A stretch of DNA of 64,000 bases from an uncultured Christensenella sp. (GTDB taxonomy: Bacteria > Bacillota > Clostridia > Christensenellales > Borkfalkiaceae): the NCBI GenBank assembly GCA_910586245.1, contig CAJUFY010000003.1:143742-207741 (forward strand). The letters run 5' to 3'. Below, piece after piece: positions 15,454-22,737 of this stretch; positions within the stretch are counted from its first letter, which is position 1, and the number at the start of each line of letters is the position of its first letter. Made by a program: the position numbers and the translations under genes. The notes under the pieces were generated by a model. The model had not been told where the DNA came from and ran no database searches. It saw only the letters and a program-made list of their open reading frames with translations.

Positions 15454-16947
15454 CTAAATACGCATAATCAGTTGAAAGTCTATCATTCTCGGTTGTTTCA
15501 TATTCTGAATATAAATCGGGTACGGCACGTTTTCCGTATAAAAGGAAAAGCCCTGACTTTCGTCAAGGCTCATCGTTTTGGGGCTGTTGTAGACGATTAT
15601 AATTTTATCGTCAAACAGTTGTATTTGCTTTATCAGTAGGTTTATAAGCATTTGTGGTTCTTGCTCTAAACCGTGTTTGTAATAGTCTGCAATCTCTTGG
15701 CGGCTTAACTTAAACGCCGATTGTGCTTTCTCTATGCGTATCTGCTTTTCGAGTTCTTCCGAAAGCGTTTCGAGTTCGCGCAACCGTTTCATTGCGGTGT
15801 TGCTCGTGCCGCCGCACTCAATAGCCGACATTATGTTTTGTATGGCGTTCTCGGTTTGGCGTTGTTCCTTTACAAGCCGTTGCAAATTGGAATTTGCTTT
15901 TATGTAATTGTCTTGCATTTCGAGCAAAGTGTTTACGATGTAGTCCATATTGCTTTGCAACTGCGTTATCACATTTTCAAGCACATAGTTTTCGAGAACG
16001 TCTTTCCGTGCTTGGGATTTTTGGCAGCCGTTGCCGTTTTTACGTCCCAAACACTTGTAATAGCGTTTCTTTTCACCGTTCTTGGCTGTGCCGCACTCTG
16101 CGCTTACGGGACTGCCGCAATAGCCGCATACCATTTTATGACGTAATAAGTAAATTACTTCGGTACTGCGTTTGCCGTAGTGATTGCTGTCTATTTTCGA
16201 GCGGACGGTATCGAAAATATCTTGCGGTACGATTTGCGGATAGATATTGGTAAACACTTCATTGCCGTGTCTGTATACGCCCGAATACTTTTCGTTTTTG
16301 AGTATGTTGTAAACGGTGTTTCTTGCAAACGGTTTATTGCGGTTTAATATGCCTTTTGCGGTCAACGCTTTTATAATATCTTTAACGTAAACGCCCATAG
16401 CATATTGCTCGTAAATGAATTTTACCGTTTCGGCTTTGTCGGTGTCGATTACTACTTTATGGTTTTCCACTTTGTAGCCGTAGATTATAAAGCCGCCCGT
16501 AAAGTTGCCTTTACTGCGTGTTTCACGCATACCGCGTTTTACCTTTTGCGAAAGCTCCGCGCTGTAATATTCGGCATAGCCCTCTAACATACTTTCGAGT
16601 ATGATTGCTTCGGGGCTGTCGGGGATATACTCGGTAGCGGACACGACTTTAACGCCGTTGTCTTTGAGCGTTTTCTTGTGCATAGCCGTTTCGTACTTGT
16701 TACGCGAAAAGCGGTCGAACTTGTAAACAAGTATCATATCCCATTCGCGCTTTGCGCTGTTTTTAATCATACGCTGAAAATCTGGACGGTTATCGTTCGT
16801 ACCTGTCATAGCGCGGTCTATGTAGGTATCGAGTATAACAATGTCGTTAGACTTTGCATACTCATTGCAAACACGAAGTTGACCTTCAATGCTTTGCTCC
16901 GATTGGTTGTCGCTCGAATATCGAGCATAGATTACTGCTGTTTTCAT
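15454..16947 (-). CDS. Large serine recombinase
   Basis: A 497-residue site-specific recombinase. The N-terminal resolvase domain (about 1-145) has the catalytic serine in YARYSS (Ser11) with the conserved QSIEGQL block and the arginines of KFDRFSRNKYE. A recombinase DNA-binding domain follows (about 160-265), then a zinc ribbon (CGYCGS ... CLGRKNGNGC, about 285-325) and a coiled-coil (about 340-410). AAAGGAG precedes the ATG. It should integrate or excise a circular element. It is bracketed by palindromes P1 and P2 and lies next to the Rep gene, all leftward. Confidence 0.93.
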   Translation of the reverse strand: MKTAVIYARYSSDNQSEQSIEGQLRVCNEYAKSNDIVILDTYIDRAMTGTNDNRPDFQRMIKNSAKREWDMILVYKFDRFSRNKYETAMHKKTLKDNGVKVVSATEYIPDSPEAIILESMLEGYAEYYSAELSQKVKRGMRETRSKGNFTGGFIIYGYKVENHKVVIDTDKAETVKFIYEQYAMGVYVKDIIKALTAKGILNRNKPFARNTVYNILKNEKYSGVYRHGNEVFTNIYPQIVPQDIFDTVRSKIDSNHYGKRSTEVIYLLRHKMVCGYCGSPVSAECGTAKNGEKKRYYKCLGRKNGNGCQKSQARKDVLENYVLENVITQLQSNMDYIVNTLLEMQDNYIKANSNLQRLVKEQRQTENAIQNIMSAIECGGTSNTAMKRLRELETLSEELEKQIRIEKAQSAFKLSRQEIADYYKHGLEQEPQMLINLLIKQIQLFDDKIIIVYNSPKTMSLDESQGFSFYTENVPYPIYIQNMKQPRMIDFQLIMRI

Positions 16948-16977
16948 TTGAGAAATCTCCTTTTAGATTAGATTTTA

Positions 16978-17130
16978 TTTACCTTTCGGCGGAGCGAAAA
17001 TAAACGGCAATGCAAAAATCTTTACGCATTAAAGGCTTTCCGTTCGTTTCCGCAAGGGCTACGTAAGTAGTGCATTTTACCCTTGCGGAAAAGTGCGTTG
17101 CCGTTTACGCTCTGCCGGACGAAAGGTAAA
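16978..17130. repeat. Large imperfect palindrome P2
   Basis: Arms TTTACCTTTCG (16978-16988)/CGAAAGGTAAA (17120-17130), AAACGGCAATGCA (17002-17014)/TGCGTTGCCGTTT (17094-17106), and TTTCCGCAAGGG (17047-17058)/CCCTTGCGGAAA (17080-17091). It fills the gap between the Rep stop and the recombinase start. Confidence 0.88.
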
Positions 17131-17134
17131 TAAT

Positions 17135-18022
17135 TTAATTGGCTGTGGGCATTTGCGCTAATACTTCGGGCGTGGCTTTGCCCCTAACTACGCCGTCGCT
17201 GTCTATACAAGTGAAATCGTCGAATAAAATAACTTTCTTATCGTCGATTCCCGTCGGGCAAATAATATCTTCGTCGAGAATACTGCCCTTGATATAAGTC
17301 GGCAATTTACCGCCGAATACAAGTTTTTCGCCGCTCTTTTCTATGTATTTGAGTAGATAGCGAACGGAACGCTCTATATCTCGGCTGTATATCTCTTTGA
17401 AATCGTTTCGCCCGAACCTTTCGAGAAAGTGCTTATTTTGGTATGTCGTTTGTTTACAGTGCTTTTTCGTGTCGTAATCGGTTACGGTTTTTAATTCGCC
17501 TATCATAGCGTTTTCGGGTATGTGGAATATACCGTGAAAATGCAAACGCTGTTTGTCTGGACTGCGTTCCCATACGCCTATATATTTCCAACCGTTACGG
17601 CTTACGGCGTGTTTTAAGGTATTGCGTAAAGTTTCTTTGAAAGTGTTTTCGTCGTGCTTTGCGCTGTCGAACGTGAAAGTTACAAAATAGTTCCAACTTT
17701 GCAAGCGGACTTTACGCCATAACCGTGTACGGCGTTTCGCCGCATTGATTTTCTTTCGGTCAATGTTTTGCTCGGTATATGCCTTTGCTTGCTCGGCGGT
17801 TTCAAATTCGCTTTGCAATTTCTCGGCAATATACTTTTTGCGCTCGCGCTTGGGTAGGCTTTGGCTCTCTTTATACGCCGTTTCAAACGCTTGCTTTTTG
17901 GGGTCTTGGGTTGTTGCTTTTTTCGGCGGCTGTTTCTTATGCTTTCCGCTCGTAAAGTTTTCGGGCGGTATGGCGATAAAATGACTTCCGTCGTTGTAGA
18001 TTTTTGCGTCTGTTATTGACAT
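17135..18022 (-). CDS. rep: HUH-family rolling-circle replication protein
   Basis: A 295-residue protein with the three rolling-circle motifs: YFVTFTFD (motif 1, about 120), LHFHGIFHIP (the HUH metal site, about 168) and RYLLKYIEKSG (motif 3 with the catalytic Tyr, about 230). It resembles the REP_ORF2-G2P group found in small plasmids and filamentous phages. The Lys-rich N-terminus (about 25-100) is probably DNA-binding. Expected role: nick the double-strand origin and start rolling-circle replication. The start at 18022 follows AAGGAG; a longer frame begins 19 codons upstream without a ribosome site. The twin hairpins at 18217-18287 lie upstream and are candidate origins. Confidence 0.85.
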   Translation of the reverse strand: MSITDAKIYNDGSHFIAIPPENFTSGKHKKQPPKKATTQDPKKQAFETAYKESQSLPKRERKKYIAEKLQSEFETAEQAKAYTEQNIDRKKINAAKRRTRLWRKVRLQSWNYFVTFTFDSAKHDENTFKETLRNTLKHAVSRNGWKYIGVWERSPDKQRLHFHGIFHIPENAMIGELKTVTDYDTKKHCKQTTYQNKHFLERFGRNDFKEIYSRDIERSVRYLLKYIEKSGEKLVFGGKLPTYIKGSILDEDIICPTGIDDKKVILFDDFTCIDSDGVVRGKATPEVLAQMPTAN

Positions 18023-18216
18023 AGTGGTGTTCTCCTTGTGATTTGGATTTTTGGGAAAAAGAAAAAGGGCAAAATACAAAACAATACACTTGTTCCGTAC
18101 TTTGCCCTTGTCGTGCGGCGCGTTCCTTTTTTATTCGGAAATCTTTTACGCTCGCTTTTTTGGCTGTACAACTATACAATACGCCTATTCGTTAAGCCGA
18201 TATATTCAATTATCTT

Positions 18217-18287
18217 GGGGCGGCGTAGCACGTTGCGCCCCTAACCATACATATATTTTTTTGAGTTGTCGTAGCACGTTGCAACTC
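18217..18287. repeat. Twin hairpins with one loop sequence and different stems
   Basis: Hairpin 1: GGGGCG - GCGTAGCACGTTG - CGCCCC (18217-18241). Hairpin 2: GAGTTG - TCGTAGCACGTTG - CAACTC (18263-18287). Twelve loop bases are identical while all six stem pairs are kept with changed sequence at several positions. No T-run follows on either strand. It lies about 200 bases upstream of rep. This may be an HUH nicking site or a structured RNA. Confidence 0.8.
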
Positions 18288-18312
18288 TGACCGATAGATA
18301 AAATACAATACG

Positions 18313-18450
18313 TTAATTTTCTTTCTTTTCTTTTGCTAATTCCAAAACTCTTGCGTACAGCGTTTCAAAGAATAGCCGCCGTTCGCTGTCCGTCAATGCC
18401 GTTATGTCGGGCGTTCCGACCGTAACAATTTCGAATTCGGTTTTAAGCAC
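18313..18450 (-). CDS. Small acidic protein with GTG start
   Basis: A 45-residue protein beginning (GTG) MLKTEFEIVTVG and ending LAKEKKEN, probably helical in its C-terminal half (LTDSERRLFFETLYARVLEL). A near-perfect ribosome site AAAGGAGGTG lies six bases before the GTG and the frame ends cleanly before the twin hairpins. It is probably co-transcribed with rep and could be a copy-number or accessory replication protein. No family is recognised. Confidence 0.6.
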   Translation of the reverse strand: MLKTEFEIVTVGTPDITALTDSERRLFFETLYARVLELAKEKKEN

Positions 18451-18520
18451 GTTTTCCACCTCCTTTGAGGGCGCAATAAAATACCCCTCACTATATAGCC
18501 ACGAAAAAGGGCAAAAGTTG

Positions 18521-18676
18521 ACGGTCTTTCCGAAAATTTCATCAAAATTTAATAAAAGTCCGTATTTTAGCCGATTTTGCCGCTATTTTTATGCTTACAA
18601 TATTTAGGCTTGAAAGCCGTATTTTATCACGGTCTTTCCCGAAAAAATTTTGTCCTTACACTAAATAGCCTTGAAA
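18521..18676. repeat. Degenerate direct repeats upstream of the small gene
   Basis: ACGGTCTTTCC occurs at 18521-18531 and 18629-18639, and CTTACA-TA-TAG-CTTGAAA at about 18594-18613 and 18655-18674. CCGTATTTTA also recurs. They may be iteron-like or promoter-region repeats. The gap from 18451 to 19152 holds these, palindromes P3 and P4, and a G/T-rich strand (18977-19010), but no convincing gene apart from those sites. Confidence 0.5.
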
Positions 18677-18859
18677 ACGGCGAAAGTACACGCTTTTCAT
18701 AAAAAATAATTTGAAAAAAATTTGCACGTTGCTTATAAGCGATAGCATTATACCATACTGCGAAAAATAATGCGGTTGCATTGAAAGGTAGTTTCGGGGA
18801 ACAAAAAGGTTACAAAGTAACAATGCGGCGCATAACGTATCGGGAGTATTCGGGAAGCG

Positions 18860-18950
18860 AAAAGCAAGTAAGCGGCGGCAACGTGAAAAAATCGGGGCCG
18901 CACGATAAGCCTGCGCGTGCGCCCCGATTTTAGTTGCCGCCCTTGCTTTT
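18860..18950. repeat. Large imperfect palindrome P3
   Basis: AAAAGCAAG (18860-18868)/CTTGCTTTT (18942-18950), GGCGGCAAC (18874-18882)/GTTGCCGCC (18933-18941) and AATCGGGG (18890-18897)/CCCCGATT (18922-18929) are nested perfectly. Confidence 0.88.
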
Positions 18951-19001
18951 TCCGTTACGGGCGGTTTGTCCTTTGCTGTTGTGTCGGTTTGTGTTGGGTT
19001 G

Positions 19002-19062
19002 TGTGGCGGGTGCTTGACGGCGAGCGTTAGCGAGCCGCTTGTTTATTCAAGCACCCGCCACA
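19002..19062. repeat. Perfect-arm palindrome P4
   Basis: The 15-base arms TGTGGCGGGTGCTTG (19002-19016) and CAAGCACCCGCCACA (19048-19062), with an inner CGGC...GCCG stem. It lies directly upstream of the nucleotidyltransferase gene. Confidence 0.9.
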
Positions 19063-19152
19063 GTGCCAAAGTCTTTTACACCTTGTTTTTGTTTGCTTTT
19101 TCAGTGTAAAAATGGTACAATAAAAATAGTATTTTTTTATTATGAGGCATAT

Positions 19153-19941
19153 ATGCAAGAACACCATCAAAAAACAATAGACAATTTCATTAACAAGGTT
19201 AAAAGCGACAATAAGTATTTGGCTGTCATTTTATGTGGCTCTATTGCACAAGGGTTAGAAAAAAAAGAGTCGGATATTGATGTTTATTTAGTTGTTACTG
19301 ATGACGAATATGAAAAAGCGGTCGCAGAATTAGCAACGGCATATTTCAATTTTGAAGTTTCTACATACGAAGGCGGTTATATAGACGGAAAAATCATAAA
19401 TTATGATTTTCTTGTAAAGGCAAAAAAATTTGGAAGTGAACCGACGAGAGCTTCATTTATCGGTGCAAAAGTTTTATGGACAAAAATAGACGGATTGCAA
19501 ATGCTAATCGACCAAATTCCTATATTTGATGAAACGTGTAGAGAAAAGAAGTTACAGTCATTTTTTGCACAAGTTTTCACTTGGGGGCAGTTCTTTTATG
19601 AAGAAAGCCTTGCAAAAAACAACTTGTATCTAAAACAAAAAAGCATTACGGAAACTGTATTTTATGGTATGCGATATGTTTTAGAATACAATAGAATACT
19701 GTTTCCTTGCCATAAATCATTGTTTAAGTATATAGAAAAAGCCAAACACCAACCCACTAAGTTTATAGAACTTTCGCAAGAGTTACTTTCATACGGAAAA
19801 AAAGAAACAATGAAAGAATGGCTGAAAGTCTTTTATGAATTTGCGGATATTAAATTAGACTATGGCAAATGTATTTCTCTTTTTATGGAAAATTCCGAAA
19901 AAGATTGGGTAACAAACTTTGTTCCTATTGCAAATTGCTAA
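19153..19941 (+). CDS. Nucleotidyltransferase-domain protein
   Basis: A 262-residue protein with the polymerase-beta-type nucleotidyltransferase motif near residue 28 (LCGSIAQGLEKKESDIDVYLV: GS...G then DxD) and a helical C-terminal half. Relatives include aminoglycoside nucleotidyltransferases and MNT-type antitoxins; the length favours a stand-alone transferase. The target could be an antibiotic, protein or RNA. The start at 19153 is preferred because the upstream in-frame stretch runs into palindrome P4; GAGG lies seven bases before it and TACAAT (about 19115) may be the -10. AT-rich cargo. Confidence 0.8.
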   Translation: MQEHHQKTIDNFINKVKSDNKYLAVILCGSIAQGLEKKESDIDVYLVVTDDEYEKAVAELATAYFNFEVSTYEGGYIDGKIINYDFLVKAKKFGSEPTRASFIGAKVLWTKIDGLQMLIDQIPIFDETCREKKLQSFFAQVFTWGQFFYEESLAKNNLYLKQKSITETVFYGMRYVLEYNRILFPCHKSLFKYIEKAKHQPTKFIELSQELLSYGKKETMKEWLKVFYEFADIKLDYGKCISLFMENSEKDWVTNFVPIANC

Positions 19942-20059
19942 TGATTTATTTGCAAAAAGCAATCTATTCGACAATTTATTAAGATTACATATAACTAAAA
20001 TTCGTTTTAGGTTACTTGCGCTCCGCCAAGAGCAATCGCGTTCTAACTCCGACACGATA

Positions 20060-20179
20060 ATGCAGTATATTTTCATCAACGGGCTTGCGGGCTTTGTCGC
20101 AAGGTGGCAACCCAAGCCGCTAACGTATGAAAACAACTACAATGTTCGGGAAAACGGAAAGTTCGTCAGAGCGCAGTAA
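20060..20179 (+). pseudogene. Possible remnant of a coding gene
   Basis: A 39-residue frame ending KPLTYENNYNVRENGKFVRAQ before a good terminator. The composition looks protein-like (GLAGFVARWQP), but no ribosome site precedes it and no upstream reading frame with matching character exists. It may be the 3' end of a gene lost by rearrangement. Confidence 0.3.
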
Positions 20180-20182
20180 AAG

Positions 20183-20218
20183 AAAAAAGCACAAGGCAAT
20201 CAACCTTGTGTTTTTTTC
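20183..20218. terminator. Intrinsic terminator
   Basis: AAAAAAGCACAAGG - CAATCAA - CCTTGTG with a T-run (20211-20217); functional for rightward reading. Confidence 0.8.
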
Positions 20219-20248
20219 TATTATCCCATCCAAGAACCCACCCTACGG

Positions 20249-20431
20249 GGCGTAAAACAAGTAATTGTTTTTTGCCATAGAATTACAAATTTCTATCTTT
20301 TTTACGCCGAAAATGTTACAGTGTTACATAGTGGCGTAAAGGTAATACTATACGCCACTGCGGGCGGCTGTCGCCGCCCGCACATTGCCTGTATTGGCTT
20401 ATGCTTGCGTTACACGTTACGGGGTGGCGTA
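20249..20431. repeat. Cluster of inverted repeats
   Basis: GGCGTAAAA (20249)/TTTTACGCC (20300), GTGGCGTA (20331)/TACGCCAC (20351), a perfect hairpin TGCGGGCGG...CGCCGCCCGCA (20359-20382), and a further GTGGCGTA (20424). The gap 20180-20449 holds these and no gene. Confidence 0.6.
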
Positions 20432-20449
20432 TAAAAGTATTACTAATGA

Positions 20450-20608
20450 TTATTTATTATCGAGCGCTTTTTGCACGATAACTTTTCCGTCCTTTACGGC
20501 GATAAGCATTTTGCACTTACATTTCGGGCAATAAATTTCTATCGTAGAGCCGTCGCTCGCTTTTAATAATTTATACCCACATTCGGGACATACAACATAA
20601 TAAGTCAT
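20450..20608 (-). CDS. Small zinc-ribbon protein, paralogue of 11329-11490
   Basis: A 52-residue protein MTYYVVCPECGYKLL with CPKC near residue 28 and a Lys-rich C-terminus. AGGAG precedes the ATG. About two-thirds of positions match the zinc-ribbon protein of the first element, including VVCPECGYKL, DGS, EIYCPKCK and KDGK. It suggests a shared accessory gene pool or recombination between the two elements. Function unknown. Confidence 0.75.
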   Translation of the reverse strand: MTYYVVCPECGYKLLKASDGSTIEIYCPKCKCKMLIAVKDGKVIVQKALDNK

Positions 20609-20619
20609 TGATTTGCTCC

Positions 20620-20799
20620 TTATGATTTTGTTTTGGTCGTTACCGTTCCATTACGAATAATGATATGTATGTAGTTGGAACATTTGTGACATTTAGTATA
20701 TCCGTCTAAACCGTTTTGTGCTTGAATAAGTACAGTTTTACAATTTGGACAACACGCATAATACAAATTAACTGTTTCTTTTTTAGTTATTTCTCCCAT
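20620..20799 (-). CDS. Small zinc-ribbon protein, divergent
   Basis: A 59-residue protein MGEITKKETVNLYYACCPNC with a second pair CHKC near residue 42, again four cysteines. It is 11 bases upstream of the other zinc-ribbon gene and two bases after the flavin-binding protein stop, so the three form a leftward run. Function unknown. Confidence 0.7.
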   Translation of the reverse strand: MGEITKKETVNLYYACCPNCKTVLIQAQNGLDGYTKCHKCSNYIHIIIRNGTVTTKTKS

Positions 20800-20801
20800 A
20801 A

Positions 20802-21284
20802 TTACTGTTTAACCATTTCAATCGCTTGCTTGCCCGTCATATGTTCAATATCGAATTTGATTATTAAAAACGCCATTTTGCTTTTTTCAAGTTCCTTTTG
20901 TAATTCGTTGGTATGATTAGGATAATATTTTTCGCCTAATTCTTTAATGGCAAATAAAGTTTCTTTGATATTAGTAACGATTTCAGCATTTCCAAACGCA
21001 ATCACGCTTTTATAAAAAGTAGTATATTTTTCGGGCTTTACATCGTCTTTATCAATAATGCAAAAAGTCGCTTTTTTGCAATTCTTTATCGCATTTATTT
21101 TATGCCCGACTTTCGCACTATGAAAATAAATCTTACCATTAGTATAAACATAACTTAACGGCACGGAATAAGGATAACCGTTATTGTCGATAAGAGCCAA
21201 CACGCCCGACGTGTTAAGTTGTAAAATTTGTTCGATTTCATTTTGATTTAACTCTTGCTTAAATCTTCTCATTTTATGAAACAT
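20802..21284 (-). CDS. Pyridoxamine 5'-phosphate oxidase-like flavin-binding protein
   Basis: A 160-residue split-barrel protein of the PNPOx-like/NimA type: RRFKQELNQNEIEQIL at the start, then GVLALIDNNGYPYSVPLSY (about 28-46), YFHSAKVGHKINAI (about 53-66) and a C-terminal FDIEHMTGKQA. Such proteins bind FMN or F420 and include nitroimidazole reductases linked to metronidazole resistance, but most have unknown substrates. AGGAGA lies eight bases before the ATG. The start overlaps the broken pnuC gene. Confidence 0.85.
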   Translation of the reverse strand: MFHKMRRFKQELNQNEIEQILQLNTSGVLALIDNNGYPYSVPLSYVYTNGKIYFHSAKVGHKINAIKNCKKATFCIIDKDDVKPEKYTTFYKSVIAFGNAEIVTNIKETLFAIKELGEKYYPNHTNELQKELEKSKMAFLIIKFDIEHMTGKQAIEMVKQ

Positions 21285-21636
21285 TTTTATCGTCTCCTGC
21301 TTTTTGTTTTTTGTTCATAATGCTCCAATTTATAAAGCCGTATGTGTCAGTAACAAAGAACGCTACAAAACAAATTACCATAGGTAAATATGTAATATTT
21401 TCAAAACTTGCCATACTCCACAAAATAATTAAAACTATGTCGTTTGCTGCGTATCCGATTGCATAAAACCGACTTCTTCTCGCTGTCAAGTAAGCTGCTA
21501 AAAATGAAGTTAATACCGATATGGTACTGATAATTAAATTTGCAGTATTTAGCGCTTGTAGGGATTTGGATAATAATATGGACAAACAGCTATTTGAACA
21601 ATTAAGGATTAGGTACGCCCCAATCATAACAAGCAT
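21274..21636 (-). pseudogene. Truncated PnuC-like nicotinamide riboside transporter
   Basis: A 120-residue frame whose part from about residue 28 matches the C-terminal half of PnuC: several membrane helices with ARRSRFYAIGYAANDIVLIILW and DTYGFINW near the end. PnuC proteins are usually about 200 residues or more, so the N-terminal half is missing. The first ~20 codons overlap the opposite-strand HExxH gene and look non-homologous, so a rearrangement joined the two at roughly 21560-21600. It is unlikely to transport. Confidence 0.6.
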
Positions 21637-22138
21637 TATAAACAGTAATGTTAAATTTTTCCGTTTTCAAGAAACTATCAAATGGCAATTCAATTTTGAT
21701 GAACGAGTTGCTATCTTTGCTTGTTGCGATCGCAACACCAATATTCTTACTATTAACATTGGGGCAGTCGATTTTGCATTTAGAATAAATGAACCTTTAC
21801 AAATCGAATATTTCCTTCTGCATGAAATACGTCATATTTATCAACATATGGAGATTGCCGATTATAAGAACAACTTATCCGCTTGTAATAACCCTGAACT
21901 TGCTAAAAAATGGGCGGACGAAGAAGAAAAATATGTTGCAGCAGTAAATCAAGAAGGTAAAGAAAATGCTGAATATTACAAGCAAGATTTAGAATTTGAT
22001 GCATTTGCTTTTGCCTATGCGGTTATGAATTATAAGTATGGCGAATTTCCTTACATATCTATACCCAAAGCCTACGGAAAGGAGTTTTTGCAAGTCGTTG
22101 AAGATTGGCGCACAACCTTTGAAGCCGAAAAACTATAA
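21578..22138 (+). CDS. HExxH-motif putative metallopeptidase
   Basis: A 186-residue protein with HEIRH at about residues 86-90 (LLHEIRHIYQHME) and, further on, DLEFDAFAFA, where Glu/Asp could supply the third ligand (gluzincin/ImmA-like layout). No signal peptide, so cytoplasmic. The start MDKQLFEQL at 21578 is chosen as the longest reasonable frame; the ribosome site is weak. It could be a peptidase cleaving a repressor, as ImmA does, or an inactive relative. The family is not firmly recognised. Confidence 0.6.
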   Translation: MDKQLFEQLRIRYAPIITSIINSNVKFFRFQETIKWQFNFDERVAIFACCDRNTNILTINIGAVDFAFRINEPLQIEYFLLHEIRHIYQHMEIADYKNNLSACNNPELAKKWADEEEKYVAAVNQEGKENAEYYKQDLEFDAFAFAYAVMNYKYGEFPYISIPKAYGKEFLQVVEDWRTTFEAEKL

Positions 22139-22153
22139 TTTTTAGGATTTAAA

Positions 22154-22564
22154 ATGAATTACGAAACTTTTACATATCTTCATAGCGAGACGATAAAATA
22201 TTGTCAACTCATCGAAGGCGATTTGAAATGGATTTATTCGTTTCTTCATATTGGAGATATATTTCAAACAAGAGATTCGCTTGATACTCTTACTTTTGGA
22301 CAAATCGTTAAAAAGTTAAAGCAGTTGGACAATTCCGATGGAAATCCCGAATTGAGTGCATCCGATTATAACTTTTTAGGACAAATGGCACAGAAACGTA
22401 ATTATTGGTGCCATGAGTGTTACAGAGAATTTGTCTATATCAGCAACTGGGAATATTCATCTGAATTTGCAAAGGTTTGCAATAAACTCCGAAGAGACCA
22501 CGACAAACTACAAGTTGTTTGCAAAAATGTCGAAAATTTAAAACTAAAACTTAATAGAGACTAA
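22154..22564 (+). CDS. HEPN-like protein with Rx4H motif
   Basis: A 136-residue helical protein. Near residue 80 it has QKRNYWCHECYREF, i.e. Arg-x4-His, the RNase motif of HEPN toxins and many abortive-infection proteins. It lies 15 bases after the HExxH gene in the same direction, so they are likely co-expressed. Whether it is an RNase toxin cannot be told from the motif alone; no MNT antitoxin is adjacent. Confidence 0.6.
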   Translation: MNYETFTYLHSETIKYCQLIEGDLKWIYSFLHIGDIFQTRDSLDTLTFGQIVKKLKQLDNSDGNPELSASDYNFLGQMAQKRNYWCHECYREFVYISNWEYSSEFAKVCNKLRRDHDKLQVVCKNVENLKLKLNRD

Positions 22565-22661
22565 TTTACACAATAATTGTCATAGTGGCACGATTATCCC
22601 GAATTGATCTTTATATATAAAAAGTTCAAATTCGGGTGTTGTCTGCCCGCCACAAACAATA

Positions 22662-22694
22662 GCGTTCGAACCAAAAGTTTGAACGCATTTTTTA
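22662..22694. terminator. Terminator at the right end of the accessory block
   Basis: GCGTTCGAAC - CAAAA - GTTTGAACGC hairpin with a following T-run. Confidence 0.75.
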
Positions 22695-22737
22695 TGGCTA
22701 TTCAGATATTTTAATCAAATCAGCAAAACAAGACACC

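Larger units (their letters stand above)
15166..22700. mobile_element. Second accessory block with serine recombinase and HUH Rep
   Basis: Between the tRNA-Ser terminator and the chromosomal ABC transporter lie a large serine recombinase, an HUH replication initiator, at least four large palindromes, and mixed cargo including a truncated pnuC. This fits an integrated rolling-circle plasmid or integrative element. The ends are not visible, because serine recombinase cores are short, so the limits are approximate. The left end is likely within 15166-15453, next to the recombinase gene end. Confidence 0.55.

Noticed and set aside
18217..18287. Twin hairpins as terminators
   Set aside because: Neither is followed by a T-run on either strand, and stem changes with a fixed loop are not expected of simple terminators.
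19153..22564. MNT nucleotidyltransferase and HEPN-like protein as a HEPN-MNT toxin-antitoxin pair
   Set aside because: They are 2.2 kb apart with several opposite-strand genes between, and the transferase is longer than typical MNT antitoxins.
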